From the NCBI GenBank assembly GCA_028752905.1, contig JAQNBH010000005.1, forward strand, positions 6,498,502 through 6,562,501: a DNA stretch of 64,000 bases, in the 5' to 3' direction. Made by a program: the position numbers and the translations under genes. Within the stretch, counting starts at the first letter, position 1; every line of letters begins with the position of its first letter. Below the pieces are notes generated by a model that did no database searches, was not told the DNA's origin, and saw only the letters and a list, made by a program, of their open reading frames with translations. This document shows, piece after piece, positions 49,401 through 61,400 of this stretch. Source of the stretch: Cladorhizidae sp. MBARI D1340-BT2 (Eukaryota; Porifera; Demospongiae; Poecilosclerida; Cladorhizidae).

Positions 49401-52400
49401 ACCTGGTGGGGGTGACCAACTATGCAGAATTGATCCCTAAACTCTTGCCCCTTCCCTATCCACTAGAATACCCCCTCACCAGAGCCCTAGAATACCCCTC
49501 GCCAGATCCCTAGAATATCCCTCACCAGAGCCCCTCGCCAGAGCCCTAGAATACCCCTCGCCAGAGCCCTAGAATATCCCTCACCAGAGCCCCTCGCCAG
49601 AGCCCTAGAATATCCCTCACCAGAGCCCTCACCAGAGCCCTAGAATACCCCTCGCCAGAGCCCTAGAATACCCCTCGCCAGAGCCCTAGAATACCCCCTC
49701 ACCAGAGCCCTAGAATACCCCTCACCAGAGCCCTAGAATACCCCTCGCCAGAGCCCTAGAATACCCCTCACCAAGCCCTAGAATACCCCTCACCAGAGCC
49801 CTAGAATACCCCTCACCAGAGCCCTAGAATACCCCTCACCAGAGCCCTAGAATATCCCTCACCAGAGCCCTAGAATACCCCTCGCCAGAGCCCTAGAATA
49901 CCCCTCACCAGAGCCCTAGAATACCCCTCACCAGAGCCCTAGAATACCCCTCGCCAGAGCCCTAGAATACCCCTCACCAGAGCCCTAGAATACCCCTCAC
50001 CAGAGCCCTAGAATACCCCTCACCAAGCCCTAGAATACCCCTCGCCAGAGCCCTAATACCCCTCACCAGAGCCCTAGAATACCCCTCACCAGAGTCCTAG
50101 AATACCCCTCACCAGAGCCCTAGAATACCCCACGCCAGAGCCCTAGAATACCCAGGGGTGTATTTAGGGGGGGGCGGGGGGGGGCATTCGCCCCCCCTTG
50201 TATCATTCTCGCCCCCCCCCCTTGAAATTAGACACCACCCTTATACATTACATACACCATCATTGTATCATTCTCGCCCCCCCTTATTTTTCCATATCTC
50301 AAGTTCGCCCCCCCTTGGCAAAATTTCTGTATACAACCCTGTTATACCCCTCGCCAGAGTCCTAGAATACCCCTCGCCAGAGCCCCCATAACCCTAGAAT
50401 ACCCGTAGCCATGCCCTAGAATACCCGTAGCCATGCCCTAGAATACCAATAGCCAGAGCCCAAGAATACCTGTAGCTAGAGCCCTAGAATACAGCCCTCT
50501 CACCAGAGCCCTAGAATATCCCTCACCAGAGCCCTAGAATGCCCATAGCCAGAGCCCTAGAATACCCATAACCCTAGAATACCCGTAGCCATGCCCTAGA
50601 ATACCCCTCGCCAGAGCCCTAGAATGCCCATAGCCAGAGCCCTAGAATACCCATAGCCAGAGCCCGTAGCCATGCCCTAGAATACCCCTCGCCAGAGCCC
50701 TAGAATACCAATAGCCAGAGCCCAAGAATACCCCTCGCCAGAGCCCTAGAATACCAATAGCCAGAGCCCAAGAATACCTGTAGCCAGAGCCCAAGAATAC
50801 CTGTAGCCAGAGCCCTAGAATACCCCTCACCAGAGCCCTAGAATACCCATAGCCAGAGCCCTAGAATACCCATAGCCAGAGCCCTAGAATACCCATAGCC
50901 AGAGCCCTAGAATACCCATAGCCAGAGCCCTAGAACACCAATAGACAGAGCCCTAGAATACCCCTCGCCAGAGCCCTAGAATACCCATAGCCAGAGCCCT
51001 AGAATGCCCATAGCCAGAGTCCTAGAATACCCATAGCCAGAGCCCTAGAATGCCCATAGCCAGAGCCCTAGAATACCCCTCGCCTGAAAATACCCTTAGC
51101 CATGACCCTAGAATACCCCTGGCCATCTTCAGCACTTCTCCCTACATCTACGACATTATGAATAGGCAGACCTCTGACCCTAGAATACTCTGGCCATAGC
51201 TTTAGAATACCACTGGCCATAGCCCTGGAATTCTCCTGACCAAATCCAAGGAGATGGTCCTTCTGGGGTGCTTGTCAGTGGATTCTGATAAGAGTCCCAA
51301 TGGTTGCCACTTGTCCTCTTCAGAAACATCATCTGATTTGACTACAATTCTTTGCATTTCTCTCTGCAGCATGTGAAGTCTCTCTGTGAGCAGATCCTGA
51401 AGCTCATCTCCTTAGGCAACTCAGTCAGTCTCGCTTACTTTCTCTCCTAATGCCATATCGAGTTGTTTTACTTGTGCAATAACCCTTTCTTTCACAGGTT
51501 ATGCGATCGACTGCCTACAAGGCGTTGCACGGGCTCTTCTCGTCAGTGGCCGGACCGCAGGGGCTAACCCCTCAGCTCAATGCTAAACTGATTACCGTAC
51601 GGTTATGTCTAATTTTTATTTTTGTTGTTTTGTTTCTATTTGTTGTTGTTGTTGTTGTTGATACACACGTGTGCCCTCAGGCTCTTTACGACTACCAACC
51701 CAGCCTTGTGGATGTGCAGCTGTTGAACGCATGGCTGATAGTAATGGAGGCAGCACACCAAAGACTCCTGACCTTTGACCAAGACCTTGGGCTGGCACAT
51801 CTTCCTAAGCTCTTCTCCTACACCTTGGAGTGCTTCATGGCTAACAGAGACTTTGTGAAGAAGACAGCCACATCTCTGATGGTGGTGCGTACTTAGAAGC
51901 TTAGCTTGCTGCAGTGGTTTAGTTGGTAGTCTCTATTTTTAGGGCATCACGAAGAAATTGGAAGGCAGTCTTCCTACTCACTCAGAAAAGGACAGCACAG
52001 GTAAAAGTTATGCTATTATTTTCAGCCATGCCACCTAGCCCTGGCCCTCAAATATTCTGTGGGTTTCTCTTTCAATCAGCATATTGCCAATGTTTCAACC
52101 GAGTACGCCTGATGAAGACGAGTCTATTTCGGTTTGAAACGTTGGAATAGGTTGATGATAAGACAAATCTACAGAAAGGTAAAAGTTATCATTTCCTTTC
52201 ACTTCTTGATTCTCCAATCTCCTGATTTAGTTCCGCGTCATGCAACTCCCACTCTCCCTGAGGTGTATGGTATCCCCGTACCCGGACATGCTGACAAGAA
52301 CTTGTTCCAAGTGATTGGGCCAAGGCACTACTCCTTTGCAACCTTGCTCCTGGGGGAGGAGGGTGGAGAAGCTAAGATGGAGGCCATTGAGCGCAGACTC

Positions 52401-55400
52401 GGGGAGAAAGGTGCTGATGATGATATTGCCTGTGCCGTGTTCCAGGAATGGGTGGCTGGGGAGGGGAGGACGCCCGTCTCCTGGGACACTCTGGCTAGCG
52501 TACTCCAAGACATGAATCTCAAGTGGCTGGCTGAGTGTGTGAGGAAGATGAAGTGTGACAGTGCATTCAAAACAACAACAGCCAGGAATGCTGTGGTCGC
52601 TAGTTTTGAGCACATGTTCAAGTAAGAGCCGTTTTGTCTTGTATTAGCTTTGAGATTGTTGCTGTTGGAACTGTTTGTTGTCTTGTATTAGCTTTGATAT
52701 TGTTGCTGTTGGAACTGTTTGTTTTCTTGTATTAGCTTTGAGATTGTTGCTGTTGGAACTGTTTGTTGTCTTGTATTAGCTTTGAGATTGTTGCTGTTGG
52801 AACTGTTTGATGTCTTGTATTAGGTTTGAGATTGTTGCTGCTGGAAGTGTTTGTTGTCTTGTATTAGCTCTGAGATTGTTGCTGTTGGAACTGTTTGTTG
52901 TCTTGTATTAGCTTTGAGATTGTTGCTGTTGGAACTGTTTGTTTTCTTGTATTAGCTTTGAGATTGTTGCTGTTGGAACTGTTTGTTGTCTTGTATTAGC
53001 TTTGAGATTGTTGCTGTTGGAACTGTTTGTTGTCTTGTATTAGCTTTGAGATTGTTGCTGTTGGAACTGTTTGTTGTCTTGTATTAGCTTTGAGATTGTT
53101 GCTGTTGGAACTATTTGATGTCTTGTATTAGCTTTGAGATTGTTGCTGTTGGAACTGTTTGTTGTCTTGTATTAGCTTTGAGATTGTTGCTGCTGGAACT
53201 GTTTGTTGTCTTGTATTAGCTTTGAGATTGCTTTGCTGTTGGAACTGTTTGATGTCTTGTATTAGCTTTGAGATTGTTGCTGCTGGAACTGTTTGTTGTC
53301 TTGTATTAGCTTTGAGATTGTTGCTGTTGGAACTGTTTGATGTCTTGTATTAGCTTTGAGATTGTTGCTGCTGGAACTGTTTGTTGCCTTGTATTAGCTT
53401 TGATATTGTTGCTGTTGGAACTGTTTGATGTCTTGTATTAGCTTTGAGATTGTTGCTGCTGGAACTGTTTGTTGTCTTGTATTAGCTTTGAGATTGTTGC
53501 TGTTGGAACTGTTTGTTGTCTTGTATTAGCTTTGAGATTGTTGCTGCTGGAACTGTTTGTTGTCTTGTATTAGCTTTGAGATTGCTTTGCTGTTGGAACT
53601 GTTTGATGTCTTGTATTAGCTTTGAGATTGTTGCTGCTGGAACTGTTTGTTGTCTTGTATTAGCTTTGAGATTGTTGCTGTTGGAACTGTTTGATGTCTT
53701 GTATTAGCTTTGAGATTGTTGCTGTTGGAACTGTTTGATGTCTTGTATTAGCTTTGAGATTGTTGCTGTTGGAACTGTTTGTTGTCTTGTATTAGCTTTG
53801 AGATTACTTTGCTGTTGTTGCAGGGCAGTTGAGCTGGGCCTCAAGTACAAATTCTTTTCCTCATGGAAGTATGTTCTCCAAGTCTTCACTACCTTCTATG
53901 AAGTATCTGGGAAGAACAGATCCTGTCAAGACTTCATGAAGGAAGTAAGTCTCTCGACAGTCAGGCAGAATAATAATCTTGCTGTTTGTTATATCTGACA
54001 GCTTATCTTTCCCTTGTGCTGCAATCAAAAGTATCCTCCTTCCTCTCTGTTCTTAGTCTCTGATTTCTCTCGGCGAGCTAAGAAGTACCCCCGACTTTCC
54101 ATGCTGCACTGAACTGGACTCAGCTTTTGGGGCTGCTATCAGAACCATGGGGCCAAGGTAAGCTGAACGGTGTTTAGCCTGACAGGTTAATCATTCCATC
54201 CTGACCATTTCTATTTGTCCTTCCTTCTCTCTCTCTTGTTGTCTCACACACTCGATCACCATGGGAATGCCGGTTGTTGTACACATATAGAGTTGTTTTA
54301 GCAGCTGTTCCTCTGGAGCTAGACACTCATAGATCATCACTTGACTTCCCTAGAAGCTGGATCTTGCCTGTACTGAAGGATCATGTCCGAGAGACTGAAT
54401 TAGGCTATTTTGCTGAGACCATGCTGCCTCTTGCTATTAAGCTCAGATCCAAAGGTGCGTGCATCCACGTAGCTTAGAGTGACAATTACTCCATGGTGCC
54501 ATAACCCCACCAGGGATGCAGTTCCTTCAGGCAAGGCGTCCTTTGGAAGCAAAACTCTATAGCACTTTGCAGTTTCAGGTGAGAAAGATCTAAAAGAACA
54601 CAATCTTGTTGAATTTTGTTGTTGATGTTTTGTAGGTGTGGTCTCTGTTGCCAGGGTTTTGCATTGACCCCGTGGACCTCACCAAGGCCTTCCGTCCTTT
54701 AGCTCGCATCCTGGGAACAGCCCTCAAGGAGAAGACAGAACTTCAGCCATTGGTCTGCCAGGCCTTGAGGCAGCTGATCAGCAGCTCTACAAAACATGGT
54801 ATTGCACCTTTTATTTCTTCTTTTTTTCTTTCCCCCCTTTTTCCCCTCTCTTTTTTTCCCTCTCTTTCTTTCTTTTTTTCCTTCTTTTTTTCCTTTTTCC
54901 TTTTTCCCCCTTTCTCTCTCTCTCTCTCTTCCCCTCCCCCCTCCTTTCCCTCCAGCTTTCCCTCCGGCTTTCCCTCCGGCTCTCTAGAAACCTCTACATG
55001 TCGTTTATGATGGATAATCTGCTCCACTCCCCCTCCTCTTCCTCAATTTTTCCTCGCCATGTTGTGTAGATGAAGAGAGAGCGGTGTTAGCTTTCTTTTC
55101 AAAAAACTTCCTCCCCGTTCTCTTCAATCTCTACACCACGCCCCCCAAAGTGGCGGGAGAGGGAAGTGATAGGCGTGCTCTGCTGCTGGACTGTATCAAG
55201 GCCTACTTCTCCATCACCGGTGAGATGTTCAAGATATGAGGTGGGCATGATGAGAATTTCCTTTCACTATTGCATCTTCTTGGCAGATCAAGATCTGATA
55301 GCCACGTTCTTCTCGAGGCTGATGAGCAGATTGAGAGAAGGCTCCCAATCCTCCAGGAAGCACTTGCTGTTGGACTTGACCCTGGCCCTTTCTCCTCACC

Positions 55401-58400
55401 TCCCCAAAGAATCCCTCGCTTCTCTATTTCACTTCATCTCTCCTCTTCTCGACGTGAGTAGCCTTTTCATCTTCAGGCGCAAACTCGGGCATCACTCACA
55501 CAAAAAAATTTTTTTTTTAAATGAACTGTTATGTCTTGACCAGCAGATTTTCCCTGTGCGTGGCCAATAGTCTGCACAATCATTAGAAAATAGTCAGAAT
55601 ACTTCCAGTTTGACACAGAGTGAGCAAAAAGTGTTTAGGAGTGAATTGTATCAGTAATCTTGATCAACCCTTTCACTCCAGTTATTAGCTTTTCACATAT
55701 CTTAAAATGTTGGTTGTTAAGCACAGGTTGACTCCACCCCCTCCCCCCCCCCCCCCCCCCCCTCGACTCCCTACCCCGACATCCAAGTAGTATTTCCTTG
55801 CCTTCCCCACCCCCTCCCCTGTGCTGATTTTCTTTTCCTTCTTTCTCTGCCTACCAGTGCTAGTGGCAAGAAGACATTGAAGAAGCAATTGCACCAACAG
55901 TGGAAACCCTCAGCAACTGCCCCTCCCCCCTTGCTGGTGATGTTGGTGTCTTGATGTCCCACTGCTTGCCATCTGCACTCTCTCTCTCTGACCTTGCCTC
56001 CACCCACATTCTCTCTGCTCTGTTTTTCTCTATCTGATACTTGCTATTTCTCTCATCCTCATCCTCTAGCTGAAGTTGTGAGGCAGTAGCGCCCCCACTC
56101 TCTTTGTGCGAGAGGATGATTCTGTTTGAGTGCGTTATGCATCTTTGCCGTTGTCCTTTCTCTAGAGTGCTGAGTGTCCAGTGCAGAAGAAAGCCTACAG
56201 CTGCCTCGAAGTATTGCTCTCTGGCTCCACTGCAGAGCACCAGGCATTCCAGCAAGACCATCTGGAACCTTTGCGAGGGATGTTGGTCGAATCGCTCTCC
56301 ACAGTCAGTGCTGCCTCCAAAAAGGTTTGTCTGGCCGTCTTTCTCCAATTTTTGAGGTCTCATTTTCTGTCCTCACATTCCATTACATGTGTAAAATGAG
56401 AATATTGCCTGAGGCATCTCCTTCTTTGCTGCTGCTGCCTTTTCTTGTACCTTCATCTCTCTCGCTTATCTTCCTCTATCCTCCTCCATCTTCCTCCTCC
56501 CCCCACCTTCCTCCCATCCATCCAAAGCCTCGTTTGCGGTGCCTCCTTCACATCGTGGAGCAGCTGTCCGAAGAGAGTGCCGACTTTGTCACCAGCATTG
56601 TGCCCGAGGTATGCAGCGTGACCAGTGCCTGTACATGTATCACTTTGTTCGCTCTATTACGACTTGTGAGAAAAGTTTTCGTTCAAGACAACAAAAGAAT
56701 GAGACAACAAAAGAATGGAATGCCTCACAAAAAAAAAAGAATGGTCCAGGCTAAAAAAAATTTTGTTCAAATCTCGTCTGCCCAGCCCTTGCTGTATCTA
56801 GCTAGAGGTAGCACCCAGCCCTTGCTGTATCTAGCTAGAGGTAGCACCCAGCCCTTGCTGTATCTAGCTAGAGGTAGCACCCAGCCCTTGCTGTATCTAG
56901 CTAGAGGTAGCACCCAGCCCTTGCTGTATCTAGCTAGAGGTGACTGACTCCTACCTATGTTGTGCTTCCAGGGAACTGAGCTGGTACATAATTGTGAGTG
57001 GCTAGGCCCTGCTTCAACTGCTAGAGTCCAACACCTTGGCACCCAGTAGTAGCACTCATTTTCGTTCATATTATTCCCCGGATCACTTTTGCCGTAACTG
57101 GAGCTCCTGGAAAGGAGGAAACCCAACACCAACTCAAAGCATGTTTAATATAAAGCATGTTTAGTAAAAGATGTTTAGTAGTATAAAGATGTTTAGTGCT
57201 ATAAAGCATGTTTAATACTATAAAGCATGTTTAATAACTATAAAGCATGTTTAGTACTATAAAGCATGTTTAATACTATAAAGATGTTTAATACTATAAA
57301 GCATGTTTAATACTATAAAGCATGTTTAATACTATAAAGCATATTTAATACTATAAAGCATGTTTAGTACTATAAATACTATAAAGCATGTTTAATACTA
57401 TAAAGCATATTAAAAACTATAAAGCATATTTAATACTATAAAGCATGTTTAGTACTATAAAGCATGTTTTATGCTATAAAGCATGTTTAATTTAATGCTA
57501 TAAAGCATATTTAATATAAATACTATTTCTTGTTCATCTAGATCATCTTGTGTACCAAGGAGGTGAATGAGAAGGTCAGAGTGCTTGCTTACAAGCTGAT
57601 CATAAACCTCGGCCATGCTTCTCAGTGCTGGTTTGGAGGGAATGCAGAAGGTAAAGACTATAAAAAAAGATGGCCTTCCTGGGTGACATTATCATGGGTT
57701 CCTTTTCTTTCAGAGTCGATGATGAAGTACTTCACCTTGGTGTTGGCTGGTCTTGCTGGTTCTTCTCGGATGGTTTCTTGCACTCTCCTCTCTCTCTCAA
57801 AACTAGTCTACGAGTTCCATGGTGAGCACTTGGTAAAGGTCTTGATTCAATTCCTTGACGTTGGACGTCTAGCAGATGTGTGTGTATTTTTAAGTATGTT
57901 CTGCGAGTGAAGGGACTTGAGTATGTACCCATATTTAATACACATGATCTCTCTTCACCATGAAATATAAATGTTTGCATCTTTCCTCCCTAATAAGATG
58001 GAACTTTGTGTCTTCTTCCCTAAAGAGTGTGTCTTTGGGACTCCTTCCCATCCTCTCAAGAAATGGATATTTGACTCTCCCTTCCCCCAAAGACCCAAAG
58101 AAATGATTTATTGTCCCCCTGGGGGCGGGGGGGGGGGGGGGGGGGGCACTTTTTATTTTTAAAGTATCTAAAATTTGTTTAGTTATTCCTGAGAAAAAAG
58201 ATTAGCTTTTTTTTCTTCAAGAGCTTTGCAATGATGAAGGGCTAGTAGCTAGAAGATGCCTACACTCTCTTTAAAACAGTAACCTGATCACCTTTACAAT
58301 CCTCTATAACCACCTCCCCATACGCAGGTTGTGTAACACAACAACAAAAGCACGTTATGAGTGGGGAATTTCCCCCCAGAATACAACACAGAAGGGAAGT

Positions 58401-61400
58401 CGATGGTCAATAAAGTTTCAGCAAGAATCACTGGCAAACACTGATGTGTGACTTCTCACTGGTGGGAAGTGGTTACAAGCCTGTGATTATAAGAGGATTT
58501 TCCGGGTACAGTTTTGAAGAGCGTTCTTCAGTGTAAAAGAGTTTTCATAAAGTAGATCATTGCAAAGCTCTTCGGGAAAAAATCGTTTTGCTACCGGAAA
58601 GACCTGAAAACAAATAAAAAATACCTGTAATAACAACCAAAAACAAAAAAGTAAATTTTCAAGTTGTTTTTAAGGGGTGACGACTCTATTTTTTTATCTT
58701 TTTTTTTTTAACCTGTGGTTACAACTTTAGAGCTCCGTAGATTCTGCAAACTTCATGGTATGGACTTGATATATAGCTCAAAAGATAGGTCTCTCTGTGT
58801 GCTCTCTTTTGATACTAAAATATGTTTCATAGGTATAACTATAGCAAGTTACTAGACCCTAAAGCGGAGGGACCTCAAAAACCTGAATGCTCCAACCGGC
58901 GGCAAAAACCACTCTGGGTTGCGAAGTGCAAAAAAATTGAAAATGGTACGAGTGGCTAGAGGAAGCTCTAGCGCATACAATGACCGTTTTGAATAGGCGT
59001 TAAAAATTTATTACCTGGTCAAAATTGAGGGCGTTGATTTTCAACGCCCTCAATTTTCCACCCGCGCGTTTGACCAGGTAATACATTTTTAACGCCAATT
59101 CAAAACGGTCATTGTATGCGCTAGAGCTTCCTCTAGCCACTCCTTCCTCATAAAGAAACGAATCCGGACATCTCCCTCCCATGTCCACTTTGGTCTGCTT
59201 CCCCTCTAAAGAAATCTATCATTGTGACTCCCTTCCCCATAAGAAAATGAATCTTTGTGTCTCTGTACTCCCCCCCCCCCCAAGCTATTTTCATTTCGTT
59301 TAGTTTTTCCCCTCTACCTCTTCTTCCTCGTAGATCTTCTGGGTACAAGTCTGGTCCAGAAGTTATTTTCCAGCACTTTGGTGTTCCTTTCCTCCAGGAA
59401 GAGGGAAGTGGTGAGGGCTACTCTAGTCCTAGTCCGTGTAGCCATTGGTATCTTGCCATCACAAGACTTGCAGCCACAGCTGGAACCATTGGTAAGCGAG
59501 GTCTTTCACCTCTCAGTTGGCTTCCCATCTTTGTTGAAGGGCTTCAGTCCAGCTCATAAATGTGTGTGCCAGGGACCAACCTTATGGTCCTCCAATAACT
59601 CTCCTATTAATTATTATTATTAAGTCCTCCAATAACTCGCTTATTATTATTATTCCCTCCAAGGGGGGGATCAACCCAAAACATTGACACTAGGAGGGGG
59701 AAAAGACATCTTAGGATTGGTAAAGGTGCTTATTTGTTAGGTGGTTAGATTACTTGAGGGCATAGTCACGAGAAGTACAAATCTGACCTCAGGACGAAAA
59801 GGAAAGGTGAGGTGTAGTCAGCAGAGTCTTGTGGTGTAGTACAGTGCAGCCAGCAGAGTCTTATGGTGTAGTGCAGTGTAGTCAGCAGAGTCTTGTGGTG
59901 TAGTACAGTGGAGCCAGCAGAGTCTTGTGGTGTAGTACAGTGTAGCCAGCAGAGTCTTATGGTGTAGTCAGTGTAGCCAGCAGAGTCTTATGGTGTAGTG
60001 CAGTGGAGCCAGCAGAGTCTTATGGTGTAGTACAGTGTAGCCAGCAGAGTCTTATGGTGTAGTCAGTGTAGCCAGCAGAGTCTTGTGGTGTAGTGCAGTG
60101 TAGCCAGCAGAGTCTTGTGGTGTAGTGCAGTGGAGCCAGCAGAGTCTTATGGTGTAGTACAGTGTAGCCAGCAGAGTCTTATGGTGTAGTCAGTGTAGCC
60201 AGCAGAGTCTTATGGTGTAGTACAGTGTAGCCGGCAGAGTCTTATGGTGTAGTGCAGTGGAGCCAGCAGAGTCTTATGGTGTAGTGCAGTGGAGCCAGCA
60301 GAGTCTTGTGGTGTAGTGGCAGTGTAGCCAGCAGAGTCTTATGGTGTAGTGCAGTGTAGCCAGCAGAGTCTTGTGGTGTAGTGCAGTGGAGCCAGCAGTC
60401 TTATGGTGTAGTACAGTGTAGCCAGCAGAGTCTTATGGTGTAGTGCAGTGGAGCCAGCAGAGTCTTATGGTGTAGTACAGTGCAGCCAGCAGAGTCTTAT
60501 GGTGTAGTGTAGTGGAGCCAGCAGAGTCTTGTGGTGTAGTGCAGTGGAGCCAGCAGAGTCTTATGGTGTAGTACAGTGTAGCCAGCAGAGTCTTATGGTG
60601 TAGTCAGTGTAGCCGGCAGAGTCTTATGGTGTAGTGCAGTGTAGCCAGCAGAGTCTTATGGTGTAGTCAGTGTAGCCAGCAGAGTCTTATGGTGTAGTAC
60701 AGTGTAGCCAGCAGAGTCTTGTGCCGTAGTACAGTGTAGCCAGCAGAGTCTTATGGTGTAGTCAGCAGAGTCTTATGGTGTAGTACAGTGTAGCCAGCAG
60801 TCTTGTGGTGTAGTGGCAGTGTAGCCAGCAGAGTCTTGTGGTAGTGCAGTGTAGCCAGCAGAGTCTTGTGGTAGTGGCAGTGTAGTCAGCAGAGTCTTAT
60901 GGTGTAGTGCAGTGTAGCCAGCCGAGTCTTATGGTGTAGTACAGTGTAGCCAGCAGAGTCTTGTGGTGTAGTACAGTGTAGCCAGCAGAGTCTTGTGGTG
61001 TAGTGCAGTGTAGCCAGCAGAGTCTTATAATGTAGTAATGGTCACACTTTCGTGTTGTGAGGGGGGGGGGGGGGGGAGCTCTGTTGCTGAGTGGCGTAAC
61101 TGTTGTGTTCCACTTATTGGGACGGGTCATATGCTACTGCTGTGTGAAAATCTCATTATGGACCTTAGGAATTGAGCACAACAAACATGTCATATCGCTG
61201 ATGGTGTTTGGATTTCTTTACAGGTTGAAAAATATGGAAGTTGTGATGTCCTTGAGTGCACTTGCTTTTACTTTGTGCTTAACAAAAATACCTTCATTTT
61301 CATCGCCAGGTGAAGAGTGTGTTGAGTTGGGGAGATAATAGACGGAATCACTTTCGCCTCAAGTCTCGAGCTGTGCTGGAGAGGTTGGTGAGGAAGCTTG

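Noticed and set aside
54743..55027. Lys/Glu-rich minus-strand and Phe/Pro-rich plus-strand frames
   Set aside because: Produced by the CT-rich intron between RRP12 exons 18 and 19.
61196..61309. Extra RRP12 exon before 61,310, suggested by sequence conserved between the two inverted copies
   Set aside because: Joining 59491 directly to 61310 gives the length expected for the family and keeps phase; the conserved stretch is explained by duplication of the whole segment.
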